Source of the DNA: Ziziphus jujuba
Taxonomy: Eukaryota > Streptophyta > Magnoliopsida > Rosales > Rhamnaceae
Direction of reading: 5' to 3'
DNA: 64,000 bases
Assembly: GCF_031755915.1 (NCBI RefSeq)
Contig: NC_083383.1
Coordinates: 15,420,001 to 15,484,000, forward strand
Position 1 is the stretch's first letter. Each line of letters opens with the position of its first letter. This document shows positions 57,353 to 64,000 of this stretch, piece by piece. The notes under the pieces are model-generated. The model was not told the DNA's origin, searched no databases, and worked only from the letters and a program-made list of their open reading frames with translations. The translations under genes were made by a program, and so were the position numbers.

Positions 57353-59303
57353 TTGACAATGTCTAAACCAATTCAGCACGAAATTTCATCTTTAAAAAAC
57401 TGTGCATATTACTTATGAAATATATTTATTTTCACAATTCATATTCTTATTATAAAAAACTTTTAAATCTCTTATATCCATGCCTCCAAAATATATAAAT
57501 AAATAAATAATCTCTTATATCCAATCCAAAAACCCCTTTGTTTATACCTAATTTATTTATTGACCAAAACAACTCTCCGTCCAAAACATTATTTCTGTCT
57601 CCTCATTAGATTTTCATGAACTTTCATATAATTTCCAATGACATCGGTTTTCCTACTAATTATTTCGTGAAAGGAAAAAAAGTGATTATTTTTATATAAT
57701 TTTTTTATAAAATTTTAACAAATGATAAAAATTAATTGACATAATTTTAAAATTATTAATGTGATTTAATATTCTAATTGTTTTTATTATAATTTTTATC
57801 ACGTGTTAAAAAATTTATGAAATAACTGTATAAAAAGAAAAGGTGCAAGAATTATCTAATTTTTTATCTCGAGGACATGTGGCAGTGATCACTATCGGTT
57901 TTGGTGGCCTAATTGCTGCATTTGAGCTCCACCGGTAACATTGCAAGGTACTAGTTTTTAAATAGTGTCTTGATTTTTATCTTCGAGGTGGAGTCTGACC
58001 CCTCATGGACTCGATCCACATAGCATCGTTTGTCCACTCTACCCTTCACCGGTCCCTTCAAGCCGAATATCCTTAGAGAGATCATGCGCTATAGGGGCTA
58101 TCCATTTGTGGCCGAAGAAAATAATCAAGAAAAATTTCTAATCCGGTGGTGATGATGTATTTGCACGATTTCTTATACGATTTTATGTAAAAGGAGTTGG
58201 CGATGTTAGAGACGGAGGTAGTGTTTGCGGGTATGTAGAGAATGAAAGATGAAAACTAAAATAAGTATGGAGCCACTATAGAGGAATATTTTAAGGGTTA
58301 TATTCAATTAAGAAAAAACACTTGAAATATTTGTACTACCATTCAGCATTTCTTTTGGTAAATTAAGTTATATAGTTTTTTTTCTCATAAAATAAGTTAT
58401 ATTAGTATTTCTTAGCGATTATTATATTTTAATACCCTTTCAATTTAATGATTTTTAATTTAAACCCTTAACTTTTAAAATTTAAAATATTATGTTATCG
58501 GATCATGTTTAACTTTTCACTAATGGGTTACTAACAATCATCCTATATTCTAAGTTACACGGAAGATATCAAAATGTAATTTTAAAAAAATAAAAATATA
58601 TTAAAATGTAAAATTTTAAAACAAAAAGATATTAAATGCATGCATTTAAATACCTTTTAATTTTAGAATTTTTCACTTTAGTATTTCTAATTTAGCATTT
58701 AATGTTTTTTTAATACCAATCATGTGATATGCACCATATTTCAGATGGCCTTTAAACCATGTTAGTCAAAAGTCGAGTATGGTCCAATTTACAATAAATT
58801 GAAGATTGGGGGCTTAAATCATATGCAATTTTAAAAATCAATGACCTAAATTGTAAAAACTACAAAAGTTTAAAATACTAAAATGCAATAAACCTTATTT
58901 ATTATTTTTCAACATAATTATAAGGGTGTTATGCAATTGTTGGTACATGATTAGAATTGAATAATGATCACGTGCATAGTTTTTATAATTTTTGAAAATT
59001 TACCCTCAAAATCTTGTCTCTATCCCTAATTATGCACTAGCTGATATTCTGGACCCGATCCCAACAAATTCTTGCTCTTTAAACAAATTCTTGCTCTTTA
59101 TACATATGTTACTAACGGATCATTATCTGATCCCAAGATGATCCCAACAAATTCTTGCTCTTTATATATATATATATATATAGAACATTCAATATATATA
59201 TATATATAGGTTTTGCTTGAGGGACCAGTGGGGGCCGCGTATCAACACCTAAAAGACCTTTCATACTAGAGAAGTATTGAATCACAATACACCATCACTG
59301 GCT
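57353..59303. other. Mostly AT-rich intergenic, with a GC-richer island of unknown nature
   Basis: The interval 57875-58140 is clearly GC-richer than its surroundings and looks like decayed coding or element sequence, but no frame or family is recognised. At 59066-59163 the phrase ACAAATTCTTGCTCTTTA occurs three times, followed by AT repeats up to 59217. Confidence 0.4.
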
Positions 59304-59653
59304 ATGGCATACAACGTGTTCGGAAACCCAGAGACCGATGCGATGGTGAGATTAATTTACCCTGAAAAGAAAGTTACAACGCACAAAGACAGGGTAGCTG
59401 CGGCTTTCCAATTTAAAAAAGCAGAGAGTAAGGATGTGAATATGAAAAAGTTTGTGCATAACGTCAAGGAAAGGTATGGCAATGGAATCTCTACGCTTTG
59501 CATGATTTACAATGCTATGGTTGGCACTTTAACATACGCTAGAGACAACGATACCATTCATAGATTCAAAATGGCCAATGGGGCTGGTTTCTCCATGTTT
59601 ACCCCTCTGAGCCACTATTACATTGGAAGCCATAGTTGTTATCATGGCAAGAA
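59304..59653 (+). pseudogene. JIP23-like (23-kDa jasmonate-induced protein) gene, 3' end lost to an LTR insertion
   Basis: The ATG at 59304 opens MAYNVFGNPETDAMVRLIY, the typical start of 23-kDa jasmonate-induced proteins, and continues with RYGNGISTLCMIYNAMVGTL, a family signature. The family is usually about 200 residues. Here the genuine part stops after about 116 codons, where a Copia LTR begins at 59654, and the last 9 codons to the TAG at 59679 come from the LTR. There is also a small deletion or divergence after the TLTY segment. AT-repeat and TATA-like sequence lies just upstream. Members accumulate after jasmonate or stress; their biochemical role is not settled. Confidence 0.75.
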
Positions 59654-59939
59654 TGTAATAACACTGTGTAATATTGGTTAGCTTCTTGTCATTATCTATT
59701 GGTTGCTATCTTAACTATTGTGTAGTCATCTTTATCATGTTTACGTGAACTGTTGTATAACTAGAGGTTATTCCATTCACATCTCTGTTGTACCCTCTGT
59801 GTATATGTGTTTGTACTCTTAAAAAAGAAACTAGAGTTATTCCAAAGGTCTTCTACCATCTATTTATGGTATTAGAGCATAATATTACTCAAACAAGTTC
59901 TTTTCTTTTCTTTTTCTTTTTTTTTTCCCCATCTACATC

Positions 59940-62900
59940 ATGTCTATCGTTTCAACACCCACATCAAAAGAAACATCTGCTGCAAATCCACTCACTATCA
60001 GTACCATACCTACTCTTGCCATCAAAAATCTTGTTGTCATCAGTGTTGCAACTGAAGTGTCAATTAAGCTAACAGAAACCACCTACTTTTCTTGGAAAAG
60101 GCAATTTGATGCCTTATTAATACGAAACAATTTATATGGCTTTATTGATGGTGCATTACCTTGCCCATCACCTGTTCTATTTGACTCTGCAAACTCTCCA
60201 AATCCTGACTTTATTTACTGGGTTCGTCAGGATTCTCTTCTCCTCAATGCCATTCTAGCATCTTTATCATTGGAAGTCCATTTTGTCTCCGATGCAGAAA
60301 CCTCTAGAGAAGCATGGCAAAAACCAGCTCTCACCTTTACCAAACCATCTCACCTGAGATTAATGCGGCTTTGTGAAAGACTCATTCGTTCTCAAGGCTC
60401 ACATCCAATTATGGAATATTTACAAGATGTTAAAGCTTATGCCAATGAACTCTCCTTTATCGATAATCCTGTTAGCAATAATGATCTTACTCTGTGTATC
60501 CTGTTAGCAATAATGATCTTACTCTGTGTATCGTCAATGATTTGATCAATGATTTTGAAACTATATCGGCTGCTTTTCGGATACATGATACTTCTATTTC
60601 ATTCGCAGAACTGTATGAAAAGCTGATGGAATATGATAATTATAGGAAACGGAATGGAACATGAATCTTAAGACTTCACCATGATAGTAAATACAGCCAA
60701 CGGGTTCTCATCAATGAATAGCACGACACGAACTCAATCGTTTTGTAATAGTGGTTCTACTGCCTAGTCTTCTCGTAAACCTCCTTTCTCCACTGCTGGT
60801 TAGACAAATCAAGCTACTCATTTGTTTCACTCCTCCATGCCTTACAAAGGCTGGTGCTAACTCTGTTCTGTCCAACGTCATTACGCTCGTTTATGCACTT
60901 ATTGCGCCAACAATGGACTTACACTCCTCAACAGCAAGCTTCATTTCCTAGAGCAACATCACCTCCATAAGCCTACTGTATTGATTCTATTCTTGGACCT
61001 CCTCCCTCAAATCAATCTAACAACGTTTCCTAGCTCTTGGATTCGGGTGCCTCTTATCACATTTCCACTAACCTCCAAAATTTATCCATGCATTCTAAAT
61101 ATGATGGGACCGATAAAATTGCAGTAGGTAACGGTCATAAGCGCCCTATCGCCCATACCGGTACTACTACACTCTCCTCTCCGTTAAATTCCTTTTTGTT
61201 AACAAATGTTCTTTGTATACCAAAGATGAAATGTAACTTGCTATCAGTTTCTCAACTCTGTAAGTTAAATAATCTTTTTGTAGAATTTTTACCAACTGAT
61301 TTTCTTATGAAGGACCTAAGGACAGGCATGGTGCTACTTCAGGGACCTCTTAAGGGTTTTATATATGAGTGGCCGACTCATGCTTCCAACACTTTCCCCA
61401 TCCCATTGTATTTTCTGCTGTTAAACGATCATCCAAGATTGGCATCAACAACTTGGACACCCGTCTAACAACATCCTTCATCTAATTATTTTCAAATATT
61501 TTTTTCCTGTGTCCTCTGTGAATAAGTTTCATTGTGACTCCTATAGGCAGGGAAGAACATATCGACGACTTCAGCGAAATATTGGCAATAATGTTGAATT
61601 TCGACGGGTGGCGACATCAATAGGGGTGGGAAGAAATGTCAGCAAAATCAGCCATATTTACCTTATGGGTCCTCCTTCTCTCATTAGCCTTTTCGGCTCT
61701 CTCCGTCGCTCGCAAGCTATAGAGATACGACTCCTCTCTTGATCACTCTCTCTTCCTCTTTATATCACTCTGAAAAAGTAGGAAAGTCCCAGAAGAAGAA
61801 GAAGAAGAAAAATAAAAGAAAAGGGGAAAAGCCATTGATTTTCAGGAGGACCCAAAGAAAAAAAAAAAAAAAAAAAGGAAAGAGAAAGAAATCAGGAAAA
61901 AAAAAAAAAAAATGGAGTGCTGTCATCAGGGTTTTCTATAGGGCTGCTCTGTGTTTATAGCAAAGCCTTTTTTTTTTTTTCTTTTTTTCTTTTTCGTGGA
62001 CTCCGGGCTTTGGTTTGCTTTTGATACAATTGACATGTGTGCCTTTTAACTTTTTCCAAAAAAGAATAATTTCACCTTTTTTTTATGTTTATTTTGCCAT
62101 TCATTTAATTTTAATTCAAAACTCTTATTTTGCATTATTTCTCTTTCTAGTTGTTTAAAAATATAATTTTTTTTATTTTACATGCTTATAAAAGTAACAC
62201 AACGTATACCAAAAATAATAATAAATTTATATTTATTTATACATAGCCAATTAAACTTATTTTTTATGAAAAATAGATATTTAAATAAACTTTTAACCTA
62301 ATAGATCTAGATTATGAGTGAAGTTTTTAATTATGTAAATCATCATAATAGTATAAATTAATGATTTATAATTAAATATGTATACAGTATAATTTAAAAT
62401 ATTTATTAGATGTTAAACAAATAATGATTTTTATTTATAATAAATTTTAATATTTATAGACTATTTTATTATTATTTAATTTTATCGACATTTCCATCGA
62501 TATCGATATTTCCGTCGATATTTCTATAAAATTATACCTTCGATATTTACATCGATACCGATATTTTCATCACTGCCTGTAGGTGTAATAAACCCCACAG
62601 ATTACCTTTTAGATTTTCTTCTTTATCTAGCTCTCAGGTTTTACAGCTTATTTACTCTTATGTATGGGAACCTACTTATGTTTCATCTGACGATGGTTTT
62701 AAATATTGTGTTATTTTTGTAGATTATTTTTCTAAATATATTTCGTTTTTCCCTTAAAATCTAAATTTGATGTTGCCTTTACTTTTATAAATTTTAAACG
62801 AATTGTTGAAAATTTTTTTCAACTACCTATTATTTCATTTAGCTCTAACAATCGAGAGGAATTTTTAAACTTAAATCTTTCTTCCATAATCATGGTATTA

Positions 62901-63085
62901 ATCACTTCTTAACTCGCATACTCCACAACAAAACAAATATTCTGAACACCATCATCGGTGTATTTGTGAAACTAGATTAACTCTGCTTTCTTATGGTGAT
63001 CTATCTCAAAAATTTTGGATCTATGTTTTTTACACTAACTCTTATCTTATTAATCGCTTAATCAGTCCAAAATTAGGATATAAAT
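59940..63085 (+). pseudogene. Copia gag, protease and integrase relic
   Basis: Gag starts at ATG 59940 (KLTETTYFSWKRQFDALLIR, VKAYANELSFI). A 32-bp tandem duplication (60469-60500 and 60501-60532) shifts its frame. The protease is at 61037 (MDSGASYHIS), with VLCIPKMKCNLLSVSQL downstream. The pre-integrase region near 61440-61545 is cut by a hAT element at 61548 and resumes at 62576 with NKPHRLPF-like sequence. The integrase (DDGFKYCVIFVDYFSKYISF, about 62685-62755) follows and fades by 63085. Several stops are present. Confidence 0.78.
61548..62575. mobile_element. Non-autonomous hAT element, copy 3
   Basis: The left tip is CAGGGAAGAACATATCGACG and the right tip, read inward, CAGTGATGAAAATATCGGTA. 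Target duplications CCTATAGG (61540-61547) and CCTGTAGG (62576-62583) differ by one base. The right ~90 bp are almost identical to the left end of the element at 17759, read in the other direction. The interior has a purine-rich block (61792-61915) and no transposase. The element lies in the Cys-pair region of a Copia integrase, and the coding sense resumes exactly after it. Confidence 0.85.
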
Positions 63086-63099
63086 AACTTGGGAGGGAC

Positions 63100-64000
63100 T
63101 CAAAACAAATGCACTCAAGCTCAAAACATAACTCTTCATTCAACACTTTCTTGGCCACACAGTCTGCTTGCCCATTGACCTCCCTAGAGTTCCAACATAT
63201 TTTCTAGCTATTTAAGGAAGACAAAGAACAAAGAAGAATATAGTCATATCCGGTTTCCCATCCTGCAGGGTCTCCAAGGCTTATGATGTTCTCAACCATC
63301 AAAGCTGAATCTGAGGACCATTCGAGGTTGTCCCATTTCCATTCAACTACTTCATTCGCCACCCATAATACAACTCTAGTTCTACTTCCAACAGAGAAGC
63401 ACAATTGATGCACTTTGAGGCTAGAAAGAATAACTCTCCTCTCCAATTCCTGACTACAAAAGCTAGGCTAGCCTATCCATTGGAAAATGCAGCATCCATA
63501 TTGATTTTCCACCACCCTTTAGGGGATGGCTTCCAGAATTCCTTAGGATTAGGAACTGCATCGTTTATGACTTCAGAGTTTGCCATAAATTCCTCCACTA
63601 TGTGAAATGGCTAACTTCCTCATGGGGAGACCCAGGACCCGAAAATAAATTCTCATTCATGCATTTCCATGCAAAATACATCAATAAAGACGAAATGATT
63701 ATTATCTCTCTGCTATTCAAATTATGGAAGCAAACCTCAATTTTAGGATTGATGCAGAAATCCATTAATTCGTCAATATTCGACACCGTCCAGTAGTCAA
63801 GTTTGCATCCCCATTTGCTAGCAGAAGCTAATCTTCTCGTACTTTGACATTCCTTGAAAATATGTAAAGTCGTTTCTTCTTCAGCCACACCTTACACAAT
63901 TGCAATCCCCTTTTCCAAATCTGTTGGATAGCAACTCGTAGGTAGGGATAACATTGGCTAAGACCTGCCAAATGAACAATTTCAAACGATCATGAATTTT
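63100..64000 (-). mobile_element. Second LINE, partial (zf-RVT and RNase H relics)
   Basis: On the minus strand, 63888-63598 encodes the zf-RVT-type segment (ETTLHIFKECQSTRRLA, ASKWGCKLDYW, LMYFAWKCMNENLF), and 63446-63204 a decayed RNase H part (VILSSLKVHQLCFSVGS). It continues beyond the right edge. It is not a copy of the LINE at 48613-54741, as the protein segments differ. It abuts the Copia integrase near 63090; no tail or duplication is evident there. Confidence 0.7.

Larger units (their letters stand above)
59654..63090 (+). mobile_element. Copia retrotransposon, 5' part, interrupted by a hAT element
   Basis: The 5' LTR is 59654-59858 (TGTAATAACACTG...TTCTACCA), followed by a primer-binding site TGGTATTAGAGC at 59867-59878, one base from the initiator-Met site. 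Gag, protease, pre-integrase and integrase relics follow up to about 63080, where similarity ends before a LINE relic. Reverse transcriptase, RNase H and 3' LTR are not in the window. The insertion cut a JIP23-like gene. Confidence 0.78.

Noticed and set aside
57875..58140. GC-richer island as a possible exon
   Set aside because: No open frame beyond about 40 codons with a recognisable domain; left as an unexplained stretch.
1..64000. tRNA or intact 5S/other rRNA genes
   Set aside because: No cloverleaf-compatible GGTTCRANYCC box in context was seen; the only 5S-like sequences are the mutated blocks in the TRIM LTRs.

Overview
The window reads as nuclear DNA of a dicot plant. It is AT-rich, packed with nested transposable elements, and carries plant-only families (G-type lectin receptor kinases, a JIP23-like jasmonate-induced protein fragment, a Cassandra-type TRIM with 5S-derived LTRs). 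The species cannot be fixed from sequence alone; a woody rosid is a guess.

Layout. 1-2430: 3' part of a decayed hAT transposon. 2431-3974: unexplained, Gypsy-LTR-like. 3975-7503: decayed Cassandra-type TRIM on the minus strand, split by a 2.9-kb solo LTR (4226-7131, TSD CAGTG). 7554-15926: Gypsy-LTR-like fragment, then a minus-strand Copia relic split by a 5.2-kb Mutator-like element (9731-14971, TSD TAAATAATA) that carries a decayed transposase and an opposite-strand GRF zinc-finger gene. 17759-19087: non-autonomous hAT related to the first element. 20943-29828 is the gene-bearing island: two convergent single-exon G-type lectin receptor kinase genes, a 100-bp relic of a third, and a small unrecognised membrane-protein gene. 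32006-38138: Copia element with both LTRs and a deleted reverse-transcriptase core. 38665-47668: another hAT, split by a CACTA element (39856-45198) that holds a large inverted array of tandem repeats. 48613-54741: full-length but mutated L1-type LINE with a 19-bp target duplication. 54761-59300: AT-rich, with a 1.2-kb foldback and a tandem duplication. 59304-63090: JIP23-like coding fragment cut by a Copia LTR; that Copia is itself cut by a third copy of the first hAT family (61548-62575). 63100-64000: part of a second LINE.

The likely functional content is small: the two receptor kinases (one with Asn in place of the catalytic Asp, so probably a pseudokinase) and the small membrane protein. 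The rest is a layered record of insertions whose order can be read from target-site duplications. I did not find a clearly new biological system. The most unusual items are the putative pseudokinase beside its active-looking paralogue, the 12-unit inverted array in the CACTA element, the G-box cluster in the Copia leader, and the hAT family with a coding copy and two deletion derivatives in one window.
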